Part shown: in pieces, positions 51,673 to 60,794 of the stretch | How positions within the stretch are numbered: the first letter of the stretch is position 1 | How the letters are laid out: each line of letters starts with the position of its first letter | NCBI GenBank assembly: GCA_934728255.1 | Contig: CAKVEC010000002.1 | Span: 283,869 to 347,868 of the forward strand | Source: an uncultured Bacteroidales bacterium | GTDB lineage: Bacteria > Bacteroidota > Bacteroidia > Bacteroidales > Paludibacteraceae | DNA: 64,000 bases | Direction of reading: 5' to 3' | Position numbers and translations under genes: made by a program | Notes under the pieces: model-generated | Databases searched by the model: none | Told to the model about the DNA's origin: nothing | What the model saw: the letters and a program-made list of their open reading frames with translations, nothing else

Positions 51673-53709
51673 ATGGAAGAGACAAAAAAGACACTCCAAC
51701 TGGTGCAGTCCGACCCGTATTTGCAACCCTACGAAGCGGCGATACAAGGGCGATACGACTACGCTATCCGCAAGGAGCAGCAACTCACCGGCGGCAAGCC
51801 GCTGTCGGACTGGGCGGACGGATACCTGTATTTCGGTTTGCACCACACCAAGAACGGTTGGGTGCTGCGTGAATGGGCACCGAATGCCACCGCTATCTAT
51901 ATAAAAGGCGATATGAACGGCTGGGAGAAGTCGGAGAAATACCGCCTGCAGCCCGTCGGCAATGGTATTTGGGAGGCTGTGCTTCCCGCCAAAGCCATGA
52001 AGCACGGGCAACTATACAAACTACTGGTAGAATGGCAGGGCGGCTACGGCGAGCGTATCCCGAGTTATGCCACCCGTGTGGTACAGGACGAGGAAACGAA
52101 GATTTTCTCCGCACAGGTGTGGAATCCCGAGCCATACAAATGGCATCATCAGGGTATCCACAGGGAAATCACAGGGGGACTCTTTATCTACGAATGCCAT
52201 ATCGGGATGTCGTCAGAAGAGGAGAAAGTGTCCTCTTATGAGGAGTTCCGTGTGAAAGTGCTGCCGCGTATTGCCGAGTTGGGCTACAACTGCCTGCAGA
52301 TTATGGCGATACAGGAGCATCCGTACTATGGTTCATTTGGCTACCATGTAACCAATTTCTTTGCCGCTTCCAGCCGTTTCGGCACACCAGAGGAACTGAA
52401 AGCACTGATTGACGATGCCCACGGGCGCGGAATGGCGGTGATCATGGATATCGTCCACTCGCACGCCGCAAAAAACGAGTTGGAGGGACTGGGCAACTTC
52501 GACGGCACGCCCTATCAGTATTTCCATACGGGCGCACGCCGCGAGCATCCCGCTTGGGACAGCCTGTGTTTCAACTACGAGAAACCCGAGGTGCTGCATT
52601 TCCTGCTCTCGAACTGTAAGTTCTGGCTTGATGAGTACGATTTCGACGGATTCCGTTTCGACGGCGTAACCTCGATGATGTACCTCAGCCACGGTTTGGG
52701 CGAGGATTTCAACGGCTATGGCAGTTATTTCAACGGCAACGAAGATGGTGATGCAATCTGCTATCTCACGCTGGCGAACAAACTGATCCACGAAGTGAAG
52801 AAACACGCCATCACCATTGCTGAGGATATGTCTGGAATGCCCGGACTGGCACGCCCGCAGAGCGAAGGCGGCATGGGTTTCGACTACCGTCTGGCGATGG
52901 GTATTCCCGACTTCTGGATCAAGTATATCAAGGAGGTGCGCGACGAGGACTGGAAAGCCGGACATATCCTCTACGAGATGACCAACCGCCGCGACGATGA
53001 GCGCACTATCTCATACGCCGAGAGCCACGATCAGGCATTGGTGGGTGACAAGACCATCATCTTCCGCCTTGCGGACGCCGATATGTACTGGCATTTCGAG
53101 CATGGGCACTCCACGTATATGGTCGACCGTGCCATTGCGCTCCACAAGATGATACGCCTTATCACTGCCTCGACCATCAACGGCGGGTATCTCAACTTTA
53201 TGGGCAACGAGTTCGGGCACCCCGAGTGGATTGATTTCCCGCGTCAGGGCAACGGCTGGAGTTGCAAATACGCACGCCGTCAATGGAGCCTGGTGGACAA
53301 CCCGAATTTCTACTACGCCGACCTCAACCGCTTCGACGAGGCGATGGTGCATATGCTGCGCAAGAAACTGCAGGAGGTAAAAGACGGGAACGGCACGCAC
53401 CTGCCTTATATATATAAGTTGTGGGACAACGAGGGCGACCAGGTGGTGGCTTTCCAACGCGGAAAACTGATTTTTGTTTTCAACTGGAACGGACAGAAAT
53501 CGTTTGCCGATTATGGTTTCCTTGCCCCCGAAGGCAAATACCGCGTTGTTCTGGACACCGACGCCAAGCAGTTTGCGGGCTTCGGGCAGAACGACGATAC
53601 AATAGAACATTTTACACAACACGACGAACTCTATGCCAAAGACGGCAAAGGCTGGCTCAAACTGTATATACCCGCCCGATCGGCTATGGTGCTCGAAAAA
53701 ATCGATTGA
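51673..53709 (+). CDS. glgB: 1,4-alpha-glucan branching enzyme (GH13)
   Basis: Start at 51673 gives 678 residues. N-terminal CBM48-like domain (YLYFGLHHTKNGWVLREWAPNATAIYIKGDMNGW), then the GH13 barrel with HSHAAKNELEGLGNFDGT, catalytic Asp in DGFRFDGVTSMMY near 328, Glu in IAEDMSGMPG near 383 and SHDQ (YAESHDQALVGD). It makes alpha-1,6 branches in glycogen. The architecture is closest to the eukaryote-like branching enzymes found in Bacteroidota. The thioredoxin-like gene follows 2 bases later. Confidence 0.95.
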   Translation: MEETKKTLQLVQSDPYLQPYEAAIQGRYDYAIRKEQQLTGGKPLSDWADGYLYFGLHHTKNGWVLREWAPNATAIYIKGDMNGWEKSEKYRLQPVGNGIWEAVLPAKAMKHGQLYKLLVEWQGGYGERIPSYATRVVQDEETKIFSAQVWNPEPYKWHHQGIHREITGGLFIYECHIGMSSEEEKVSSYEEFRVKVLPRIAELGYNCLQIMAIQEHPYYGSFGYHVTNFFAASSRFGTPEELKALIDDAHGRGMAVIMDIVHSHAAKNELEGLGNFDGTPYQYFHTGARREHPAWDSLCFNYEKPEVLHFLLSNCKFWLDEYDFDGFRFDGVTSMMYLSHGLGEDFNGYGSYFNGNEDGDAICYLTLANKLIHEVKKHAITIAEDMSGMPGLARPQSEGGMGFDYRLAMGIPDFWIKYIKEVRDEDWKAGHILYEMTNRRDDERTISYAESHDQALVGDKTIIFRLADADMYWHFEHGHSTYMVDRAIALHKMIRLITASTINGGYLNFMGNEFGHPEWIDFPRQGNGWSCKYARRQWSLVDNPNFYYADLNRFDEAMVHMLRKKLQEVKDGNGTHLPYIYKLWDNEGDQVVAFQRGKLIFVFNWNGQKSFADYGFLAPEGKYRVVLDTDAKQFAGFGQNDDTIEHFTQHDELYAKDGKGWLKLYIPARSAMVLEKID

Positions 53710-53711
53710 TT

Positions 53712-54473
53712 ATGAAGAAAATACTCCTTATCGCAGTAGCCACCATCACATTGGTTGCCTGCAACAAACCCTCGCTCAAAGAGCAATACACCACCCTCAC
53801 CCAAGAGGCGGAAGCCGCATTGGACACAATGACCGACAAGGCTGCGTTCGAGGCTTTGGTGGATTCGTATATAACGCAGGTGATGGATATGTATCTCAAC
53901 AATATGCAGGACGAGTATGCCGACTCGGTGCTGTTTGACATTTATTATCTGTTGGATACCGATCAGAAAACCAAGATCTTTGATGCTATGCCAAAGGAAA
54001 AATTAGCCTCCGAGGGCATCAAAAACCTCTACGACAACTACCGCATTGAGCAAATCACCACCGTGGGCAACCAATACACCGACATCGCTGCACTGCAAGC
54101 AGACGGCACACCGCTCGCACTGAGCGAATTGGTCGGCAAGACCGAGTATGTGCTGGTCGATTTCTGGGCTTCGTGGTGCCGCCCGTGCCGCAACCTGCTG
54201 CCGGTTCTGAAGGAGATCTATGAGGCACAACCCGCAGGCAAACTGCAGATTCTCGGTATCAGTTGCGACCGCGACTCTGCTGCATGGCAAAAAGCCGTAG
54301 CCGAGGAAGAACTGCCGTGGCTACAGGTGCGCGACCAGCGCCAAGAGCCTTACAACCCGTGCGATGTGTATGGCATTATGGCTATCCCGTCCACATTCCT
54401 TATCGATGCCAACGGCACGATTGTTGCCCGCAACCCGTCGGAAGACGAGATCAAAGAAATACTGGCAAAATAA
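53712..54473 (+). CDS. Thioredoxin-like (TlpA/ResA-type) lipoprotein
   Basis: Start at 53712 gives 253 residues with lipobox LVAC (Cys17). The C-terminal half is thioredoxin-like: LVDFWASWCRPCRNLLPVL (CxxC at about 154-157) and IPSTFLIDANG with the cis-Pro. The N-terminal half (about 20-115) is helical and of unknown role, as in Bacteroidota thiol-disulfide lipoproteins. It probably works in the periplasm on disulfide exchange. Confidence 0.87.
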   Translation: MKKILLIAVATITLVACNKPSLKEQYTTLTQEAEAALDTMTDKAAFEALVDSYITQVMDMYLNNMQDEYADSVLFDIYYLLDTDQKTKIFDAMPKEKLASEGIKNLYDNYRIEQITTVGNQYTDIAALQADGTPLALSELVGKTEYVLVDFWASWCRPCRNLLPVLKEIYEAQPAGKLQILGISCDRDSAAWQKAVAEEELPWLQVRDQRQEPYNPCDVYGIMAIPSTFLIDANGTIVARNPSEDEIKEILAK

Positions 54474-54537
54474 TTTCTCTCAACTATCAACTTCTAAACT
54501 TCTCCAAACACTCAACTCTAAACTCTCAACTAAAACA
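54474..54537. repeat. Spacer of CTCAAC/CTAAAC words before nagB
   Basis: A low-complexity region with repeated ACTCAACTCTAAACTCTCAAC words ending 3 bases before the ATG. Confidence 0.6.
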
Positions 54538-55350
54538 ATGCGTGTTATCATTCAACCCGATTATGAACTGCTCAGCCGCTGGGCAGCCAACTATGTAGCC
54601 GGTCGTATCAACGAGTTTGCACCCAAAGAGAGCACACCTTTTGTGCTCGGTCTGCCCACCGGTTCGTCGCCGCTCGGTATGTACCGCCATCTGATCGAAC
54701 TCCACCGTGCGGGCAAAGTGTCGTTCCGCAACGTGGTGACATTCAATATGGACGAGTATGTCGGCTTGCCCGAAGACCACCCCGAGAGTTACCATAGTTT
54801 TATGTGGAACAACTTCTTCTCGCATATCGACATCCGCAAAGAGAATGTAAATATCCTCAACGGCAACGCCGCCGACCTGCAAGCCGAATGTGCGCGCTAC
54901 GAGGCGAAGATCAAGAACTACGGCGGTATTCATCTGTTCCTCGGCGGTATCGGTCCTGACGGGCATATCGCTTTCAACGAACCAGGGTCATCGCTCACCA
55001 GCCGCACACGCAAAAAGGAACTGACCACCGACACCATCATCGCCAACTCGCGTTTCTTCGACAACGATGTCAACAAAGTGCCAAAGACGGCTCTCACAGT
55101 CGGCGTAGGCACCGTGATGGACGCACAGGAAGTGCTGATCATGGTCAACGGACACAACAAAGCCCGTGCCCTCCAGCACGCCATTGAGGAGCCCATCTCA
55201 CACATGTGGACGGTCTCTGCGCTCCAAATGCACCAACATGGCATCATCGTCTGCGACGAAGCCGCATGCGACGAACTGAAAGTAAGCACTTTCCGCTATT
55301 TCCGCGACATTGAGCGCAACAACCTCAATCCCGATGCCTTGCTGAAATAA
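54538..55350 (+). CDS. nagB: Glucosamine-6-phosphate deaminase
   Basis: Start at 54538 gives 270 residues, close to the family length; a frame from 54364 overlaps the preceding gene. Catalytic motifs: GLPTGSSPLGMYRHL, FNMDEYVGLPEDHPESYHSFMW, LGGIGPDGHIAFNEPGSS and LTVGVGTVMDAQEVLIMVNG. It converts glucosamine-6-phosphate to fructose-6-phosphate and ammonia, cytoplasmic. No nagA nearby. The downstream spacer is repeat element B. Confidence 0.95.
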   Translation: MRVIIQPDYELLSRWAANYVAGRINEFAPKESTPFVLGLPTGSSPLGMYRHLIELHRAGKVSFRNVVTFNMDEYVGLPEDHPESYHSFMWNNFFSHIDIRKENVNILNGNAADLQAECARYEAKIKNYGGIHLFLGGIGPDGHIAFNEPGSSLTSRTRKKELTTDTIIANSRFFDNDVNKVPKTALTVGVGTVMDAQEVLIMVNGHNKARALQHAIEEPISHMWTVSALQMHQHGIIVCDEAACDELKVSTFRYFRDIERNNLNPDALLK

Positions 55351-55360
55351 TCGTCCCCCG

Positions 55361-55486
55361 AAAAGTATACGATTATTAAGATGTTCCTATACCTTCGACA
55401 CCATACATTGCATACTGAAAAGTAAGGAGGATGTGAGGTGGATGCGCATAGGATAGGCTAAGGATAAAAATGTACGATTATTAAGA
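55361..55486 (+). repeat. Intergenic element B with direct-repeat ends and GGAT array
   Basis: The terminal repeat ACGATTATTAAGA is at 55369-55381 and again in the right copy of 55467-55486. GGAT occurs at 55429, 55440, 55451 and 55462. The right half matches element A closely; the left half matches weakly. Confidence 0.75.
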
Positions 55487-55501
55487 ATCCATGAGTTCTG
55501 T

Positions 55502-55975
55502 ATGCCGTGCATACAAACTCGTGGATTGTCATTTCTGCCGGGCTTGCCCTATATGAAAACCCGTATTTATAACAACAAAGGACAAATCTTCTGCGAATGG
55601 CGCCGCCAATGGGTGCGCCTTACCCCCGAAGAGTGGGTGCGGCAGCGTTTTCTCCACCTTTTGGTAGAGAAATACGACTACCCTATGTCGCTCATCGGGG
55701 TGGAGATCCCAATCTCGGTAGGTGATGCACAGAAACGCTGTGATGCCGTCGTCTATACCCGCCAAATGCAGCCGTTGGTACTGATCGAGTTCAAGGCGGA
55801 ATCCGTACCGCTCACACAGAAAGTACTCGACCAGGCGGTTACCTACAACCGCACCCTCTCCGTGCCGTTCCTCATTCTCCACAATGGCCCACAAACCATC
55901 TTAGCCCGTATCAACCGGCAAGAAATACAATATGCTACCATTCTCCCCACTTGGGAGCAACTAACAGAACAATAA
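55502..55975 (+). CDS. HsdR-N (type I restriction R subunit N-terminal) nuclease-like protein
   Basis: A 157-residue stand-alone domain. LTPEEWVRQRFLHLLVEKYDYP is characteristic of HsdR-N, and the PD-(D/E)xK fold residues are seen as an acidic Glu in VGVEIPI, Asp in RCDAVVYTR and Glu-x-Lys in LIEFKAES. The start is uncertain: ATG 55502 retains the LPYMKTRIYN segment expected in homologues, and 55553 is an alternative. A short frame 55491-55556 overlaps the alternative start by ATGA. The function is unknown; homologues of this size are common in Bacteroidota without restriction partners. Confidence 0.75.
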   Translation: MPCIQTRGLSFLPGLPYMKTRIYNNKGQIFCEWRRQWVRLTPEEWVRQRFLHLLVEKYDYPMSLIGVEIPISVGDAQKRCDAVVYTRQMQPLVLIEFKAESVPLTQKVLDQAVTYNRTLSVPFLILHNGPQTILARINRQEIQYATILPTWEQLTEQ

Positions 55976-55981
55976 TTATCT

Positions 55982-56986
55982 ATGGAAACAATCATATCCC
56001 TGCAAGACCACCTCGACACAGCGGTTTTCTACGGTGTAAACAATCAGAATATACTCTGCCTCAAGAACCAACACCCCGATGTGCGTGTCGTGGCACGCGG
56101 CTACCAGGTGAAAGTATCGGGGGCGGAAGCCGCTATCGCCCGTTTTGAACATAGTCTGCGCCTGTGCGAAACTTTCTGTATCAAAAACAACACCCTCAAC
56201 GAGGAACAGGTACTTATGCTCCTGCATGGCGAGCAACCGCAGGAATACCTGCAAGACAACCTGATCTTGCACGGCGTGAACGGCAAATCGATCGTTGCAC
56301 GCAGCCGCAACCAGCAAATGCTTGTGGATGCCTATGAGGACAACGACCTCCTGTTTGCTATCGGACCTGCCGGTAGCGGAAAGACCTACACGGCTATCGC
56401 TTTGGCGGTACGCGCACTCAAAAACAGGGAGGTAAAGAAAATCATTCTCTCGCGCCCTGCCGTCGAAGCAGGCGAAAAACTCGGCTTCCTACCGGGCGAT
56501 ATGAAGGACAAGATTGACCCCTATCTGCAACCGCTCTACGATGCCCTGCAGGATATGCTTCCGCCCGCTAAACTGAATGAATATATGGAGCGGGGGGTGA
56601 TACAGATTGCACCGCTCGCTTTCATGCGCGGACGCACATTGGCAGATGCCATCGTCATCTTGGACGAGGCGCAGAATACCACCACCGCACAACTCAAGAT
56701 GTTCCTCACGCGTCTCGGTATCAATGGCAAGATGATTGTTACTGGCGACCTCACACAGGTTGATTTGCCTGCCAATCAGCGTTCCGGACTGAGGGATGCC
56801 ATTGAACGGCTACGGGATATTTGCGGCATTGCCATCGTGGAGTTCAATCAGAAAGACATTGTCCGCCACCCTTTGGTCAAGCACATCGTCTCCGCCTATG
56901 CCAAACACATTGACACCCCCACCCCGCAAGATAACGTTTCGCCGCAAGATAACACTGCATCACCGGACAATACTACCTTATTATAA
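55982..56986 (+). CDS. phoH: PhoH-like ATPase
   Basis: A 334-residue protein with an N-terminal KH-like region and a P-loop ATPase domain: GPAGSGKTYTAIALAV near residue 128, LSRPAVEAGEKLGFLPGDMKDKIDPYLQPLYDALQDML, ILDEAQNTT (Walker B) and VTGDLTQVDLP. PhoH homologues in many bacteria are linked to RNA metabolism and stress. The tail is a low-complexity QDN..PQDNTASPDNTT. Its stop codon sits inside a palindrome (56973-56991). Confidence 0.92.
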   Translation: METIISLQDHLDTAVFYGVNNQNILCLKNQHPDVRVVARGYQVKVSGAEAAIARFEHSLRLCETFCIKNNTLNEEQVLMLLHGEQPQEYLQDNLILHGVNGKSIVARSRNQQMLVDAYEDNDLLFAIGPAGSGKTYTAIALAVRALKNREVKKIILSRPAVEAGEKLGFLPGDMKDKIDPYLQPLYDALQDMLPPAKLNEYMERGVIQIAPLAFMRGRTLADAIVILDEAQNTTTAQLKMFLTRLGINGKMIVTGDLTQVDLPANQRSGLRDAIERLRDICGIAIVEFNQKDIVRHPLVKHIVSAYAKHIDTPTPQDNVSPQDNTASPDNTTLL

Positions 56987-57045
56987 GGTAGCAGTAGCCT
57001 TTTTTACACTATTTCCATATTCTCACCTACTTTTTTGCTATTTTA

Positions 57046-57077
57046 TTTGCAGATTTCAAAAAAAAGCAGTACTTTTG
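57046..57077 (+). promoter_or_regulatory. Promoter of tRNA-His
   Basis: TTTG at 57046-57049, 20 bases, TACTTTTG at 57070-57077. Leader of about 94 bases before the tRNA. Confidence 0.75.
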
Positions 57078-57176
57078 TACCCGCTTTTGAAATGTACTCT
57101 GTTTGCGTAATATCGCAGAACAATTCTTAAAGTATACTTGGAACAATTTTCAGAGTATTGTTTTCGGAAGTTAAAT

Positions 57177-57250
57177 GGTGGTCTTAGCTCAGTTGGCAGA
57201 GCATCGGATTGTGGTTCCGAGTGTCGTGGGTTCGAGCCCCACATTCCACC
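57177..57250 (+). tRNA. tRNA-His (GTG anticodon)
   Basis: Cloverleaf with encoded G-1 (57177), acceptor 57178-57184, D arm, anticodon loop TTGTGGT with GTG at 57211-57213, T arm GTGGG-TTCGAGC-CCCAC and discriminator C. The acceptor stem has two adjacent mismatches, at pairs 5:68 and 6:67. G-1 and C73 are the known histidine identity elements. Confidence 0.9.
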
Positions 57251-57252
57251 CT

Positions 57253-57291
57253 AAAATGGCATCGTAAATCTTGGATTTGCGATGCCATTTT
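57253..57291 (+). terminator. Terminator after tRNA-His
   Basis: 18-base stem with one T-G wobble and TTG loop (57253-57270 with 57274-57291), followed by TCTTTTC. Confidence 0.85.
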
Positions 57292-57325
57292 CTTTTCGAT
57301 TATTTTAGTTTATATGATAGAAAAA

Positions 57326-57355
57326 AGAGATTGCCTAAATCAATAGGCAATCTCT
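57326..57355 (-). terminator. Terminator of secDF
   Basis: Perfect 11-base stem AGAGATTGCCT/AGGCAATCTCT with an 8-base loop, followed on the minus strand by a T-run. Confidence 0.85.
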
Positions 57356-57391
57356 TTTTCATATTTAGGTTACAATTCTTAACCTATCGCA

Positions 57392-60300
57392 TTACGCTTT
57401 TACAGCGGCTTTAGCAGCCTTTTTTGCTTTGCGCTTATCCATTGCATTAGTAATATCGTAAGCCAGCGGCGAAGCGATACATACTGAAGAGTAGGTACCT
57501 ACGATAACACCCATCACAAGTGCGAAGACGAAACCACGGATAGTCTCACCGCCGAAGCAGAATATAGCCAACAATACCACCAGGGTAGACATAGAGGTCG
57601 AGAACGTACGACCAAAGGTTGAGTTGATAGCATTGTTGATATTAATCGCACGGTCGCGTTTCGGATAGAGGTTGTTGTTCTCACGCACACGGTCGAAGAT
57701 AACCACCGATGCGTTGATAGAGTAACCGATAACGGTCAAAATAGCCGCAATAAACGACTGGTCAATCTCCATAGAGAACGGCATCACTTTCCATAGGATA
57801 GCATACAGACCCAAGATAATGATTGTATCGTGGGCAAGGGCAGCGATAGCACCTACCGAGTAAGCAAAGTTACGGAAACGGATCAGAATGTAGATAAAGA
57901 TACCGATCAGGGCAGCGATAATAGCCCAAACAGCAGCGGTGGTGATGTCGTCTGCTACGGCAGGACCCACCTTCTGCGATTGCATAATACCTACTTCTGG
58001 ATTGATTTCTGTTGAGCGGAACTCATTGAAAGTAACATCGCCGAGATAAGGTTTGCAGCCCTCATAGAGCAGTTCCTCAATCTGTGCATCAGCATCGTCC
58101 GAATTATCCTGAATACGATAGTTGGTCGAGACACGAATCTGGTTCGAACTACCGATCGTAATGACATTAAGCGAGTAGGTCTCATCGCCGTCAAGGTTAG
58201 CCTTGAACGCATCGTCAAGCGTCTCGCGGACATCCTGTGTATTTACCGGTTCTGCGAAACGCACTACATAGTTGCGACCACCGGAGAAGTCAATACCAAG
58301 GTTCAGTTTACCAAAGATATGCGGCTCCAAACCGAGGATAGCGAAGATAATCAGCACACCCGAGATGATATACGCATACTTGCGGAATTTAACAATGTCT
58401 GCTTTGGTATTCTGTAAGAAGTTCTTTGTCAAGCGTGTAGCAAACGACAACTCTTTGGCGTTCTCCTTGCTTGCATAGTCGTCGAGAAGCAGACGGGTGA
58501 TGAACACGGCGGTCAGGAACGACGAGATAATACCAATCATATAGGTAACGGCGAAGCCCTTGATAGGACCGGTACCGAAGATAGCGAGGATAGCACCCGT
58601 CAGGAAACTGGTAACGTTAGCATCAACAATAGCGGAGATAGCGTTCTTGAAACCGCCATCGATAGCCTGACGCATACTCTTACCCGCACGCATTTCCTCA
58701 CGGATACGCTCATAAATCAGCACGTTGGCATCGACCGCCATACCCATGGTAAGGACAATACCCGCAATACCCGGCAGGGTCAATACAGCGGAGAACGAAG
58801 CCAAGATACCCACCAACAGGAATATATTGCAGCACAGAGCCGCATCGGCAATCAGCCCCGGAATCCAGCCGTAGTAGAAGATCATATAGATAAGGATCAG
58901 GAGGAAACCGAGAGCAAAACTCCACAAACCGTCGTGGATAGCAGCCTTACCGAGCGTAGGACCTACCACATCCTCTTGGATGATACGTGCAGGAGCCGGC
59001 ATCTTACCCGAGTTGAGGGTGTTTGCCAAGTCTTTTGCCTCTTCCACGGTAAAGTTACCCGTGATCTGGCTGCTACCGCCCGAAATCTCGTTCTGTACGG
59101 TCGGGAAACTATATACGAAACCGTCAAGTACGATAGCGATCGACTTGCCGATATTTTCTTTGGTGATACGTTGCCAAGCCTTGGCACCCTCAGCGTTCAT
59201 CGACATTGAGACATTGGCATATGCACTGGTCTGCGAGAAGTCGGCACGTGCGTCAGTGATAACATCACCTTCGAGCGACGAGCGGCCATCACGCTGCGCC
59301 TTGAGGGCTACGAGTTGGTAAACGGAGCCCGCATCGTCAATGGCTTTGACTGTCCATGCGAAACGCAGGTCGCGCGGCAATACCTGTTTGGCAATCTGCG
59401 AGTTGAGCATTGCGCTGACAGCAGCGGTATCGGTGTAGTGCACCATACCTACCACAGGACCGCGATACGCCTGACCGGCCTGATTAACAGCGGGGTTGAG
59501 CACGGCAAAGAGCGGGTTCTGCTTCTTGTATTGTGCCAGTTGCTCCTCTTGGCTTACCTCGGCAGAGTCGTTCTGCAAGCCGTCCACGAGTTCTGCCAAG
59601 TCGCTATCCTCAGTAGTATCCGCTTTAGCCACCTCGGTTGTAGCAGTCTCAGCGACAGCATCGGTAGCGGCATTGAGTTGCGCATACTCACTATTGATTT
59701 GTACGAGTTGGGGCAGAATCTCTGCAAGGTCGTAGGTCTCCCAGAACTCGAGATTAGCCGAACCCTGGAGGAGTTTACGAACACGCTCCGGCTCCTTTAC
59801 ACCCGGCAACTCAATCAGAATACGACCGGGTTGGGAGAGTTTCTGGATGTTGGGTTGTACCACACCGAAACGGTCAATACGGGTACGGAGCACTTTGAAC
59901 GAGTTATTCACTGCGCCGTCCACTTCTTCGCGGATCACTTTCTCCACCTCGTCGTTGGACGAGTCGAAATTCACCTTGTCTTTCAGTTCGAAAGTGGAGA
60001 ACACACTTGCCAACTGTGCGTTGGGGTCCACCTCTTTGAACGACTCGATAAAGAGCGTTACAAAGTCGGTACCGCTGGATTTCTGTTTTTCTTGTGCCAA
60101 AGCCATCGCCTTGGTGAAAGTCTCGGAGGTGTTGTTACCGGAGAGTACACGGATAATGTCGGGTACGCTGACCTCCATAGTAACGTTCATACCGCCTTTC
60201 AGGTCAAGACCGAGGTTAATCTCTTTCTCGCGGCACTCTTTGAGTGTATAGCCGAACCATACTTTCTTTGATGCAATCGAGTCGAGGTAAACGTACTCTT

Positions 60301-60433
60301 TTGCAGCATTGTCTCCTGCATACTCTTGTGCCTTCTTATCGTAGTGAGAAGTAACAACAGAGAACGACAGGTAGAAGGCGCACACCAAGAAGAGGATCAC
60401 CGCCATGAATCTAACAAGCCATTTGTTTTGCAT
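57392..60433 (-). CDS. secDF: SecDF, fused protein-export membrane protein
   Basis: A 1,013-residue fusion of SecD and SecF, as usual in Bacteroidota. N-terminal membrane segment (about 5-27), DLKGGMNVTMEV (P1 start), a low-complexity insert (TATTEVAKADTTEDSDLAELVDG) around residue 255, then a first block of membrane segments including GMAVDANVLIYERIREEMRAG. The SecF half starts near 700 with LNLGIDFSGGRNYVVRFAEP and contains NASVVIFDRVRENNNLYP. It uses the proton gradient to pull proteins through SecYEG. Single gene with its own promoter. Confidence 0.97.
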   Translation of the reverse strand: MQNKWLVRFMAVILFLVCAFYLSFSVVTSHYDKKAQEYAGDNAAKEYVYLDSIASKKVWFGYTLKECREKEINLGLDLKGGMNVTMEVSVPDIIRVLSGNNTSETFTKAMALAQEKQKSSGTDFVTLFIESFKEVDPNAQLASVFSTFELKDKVNFDSSNDEVEKVIREEVDGAVNNSFKVLRTRIDRFGVVQPNIQKLSQPGRILIELPGVKEPERVRKLLQGSANLEFWETYDLAEILPQLVQINSEYAQLNAATDAVAETATTEVAKADTTEDSDLAELVDGLQNDSAEVSQEEQLAQYKKQNPLFAVLNPAVNQAGQAYRGPVVGMVHYTDTAAVSAMLNSQIAKQVLPRDLRFAWTVKAIDDAGSVYQLVALKAQRDGRSSLEGDVITDARADFSQTSAYANVSMSMNAEGAKAWQRITKENIGKSIAIVLDGFVYSFPTVQNEISGGSSQITGNFTVEEAKDLANTLNSGKMPAPARIIQEDVVGPTLGKAAIHDGLWSFALGFLLILIYMIFYYGWIPGLIADAALCCNIFLLVGILASFSAVLTLPGIAGIVLTMGMAVDANVLIYERIREEMRAGKSMRQAIDGGFKNAISAIVDANVTSFLTGAILAIFGTGPIKGFAVTYMIGIISSFLTAVFITRLLLDDYASKENAKELSFATRLTKNFLQNTKADIVKFRKYAYIISGVLIIFAILGLEPHIFGKLNLGIDFSGGRNYVVRFAEPVNTQDVRETLDDAFKANLDGDETYSLNVITIGSSNQIRVSTNYRIQDNSDDADAQIEELLYEGCKPYLGDVTFNEFRSTEINPEVGIMQSQKVGPAVADDITTAAVWAIIAALIGIFIYILIRFRNFAYSVGAIAALAHDTIIILGLYAILWKVMPFSMEIDQSFIAAILTVIGYSINASVVIFDRVRENNNLYPKRDRAININNAINSTFGRTFSTSMSTLVVLLAIFCFGGETIRGFVFALVMGVIVGTYSSVCIASPLAYDITNAMDKRKAKKAAKAAVKA

Positions 60434-60529
60434 AATCTATTTGTGTTTTTATTATTTATTTCTTCTGTTATCTGCCCGCATTTCGGGTCTTTTTATCCAC
60501 ACTATCCAATAGTGCATACAAAAAGCGCA

Positions 60530-60561
60530 CAAAGGTACAACTTTTTTCCGAAACTTACAAA
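60530..60561 (-). promoter_or_regulatory. Promoter of secDF
   Basis: Minus strand TTTG (60561-60558), 20 bases, TACCTTTG (60537-60530). Confidence 0.8.
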
Positions 60562-60665
60562 TAATTTTAAGTTTCAGTCTTAAAAAGCAAGTATATACAC
60601 CGCTACAAGGGTGTTGAACGGCGTTGAGTAGGCATTTCTCGGTGGTTACAACTTAAGCGCCGCCC

Positions 60666-60709
60666 GTCCTATAACGAATCAGCCGATAATCACCCCATAA
60701 CAACCCGAT
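60666..60709. repeat. Three-unit 11-base array with TCCTATAACGAATCA lead
   Basis: Units AATCAGCCGAT, AATCACCCCAT and AACAACCCGAT start at 60677, 60688 and 60699. The lead is the same as at 48398. Confidence 0.65.
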
Positions 60710-60760
60710 GCGGTTATACGAAAGTCCCAGAATAATTGCAGGATGTCACGCCAATACAAA

Positions 60761-60794
60761 AACAGGCTGTCCGACAAATGTCAGACAGCCTGTT
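60761..60794 (-). terminator. Terminator of pckA
   Basis: Perfect AACAGGCTGTC/GACAGCCTGTT stem; TTTTTG-type run on the minus strand. Confidence 0.85.

Noticed and set aside
56973..56991. CTACCTTAT-T-ATAAGGTAG palindrome at the phoH stop as a terminator
   Set aside because: AT-rich, with the T-run 8 bases away; weak for intrinsic termination, so not listed as a terminator.
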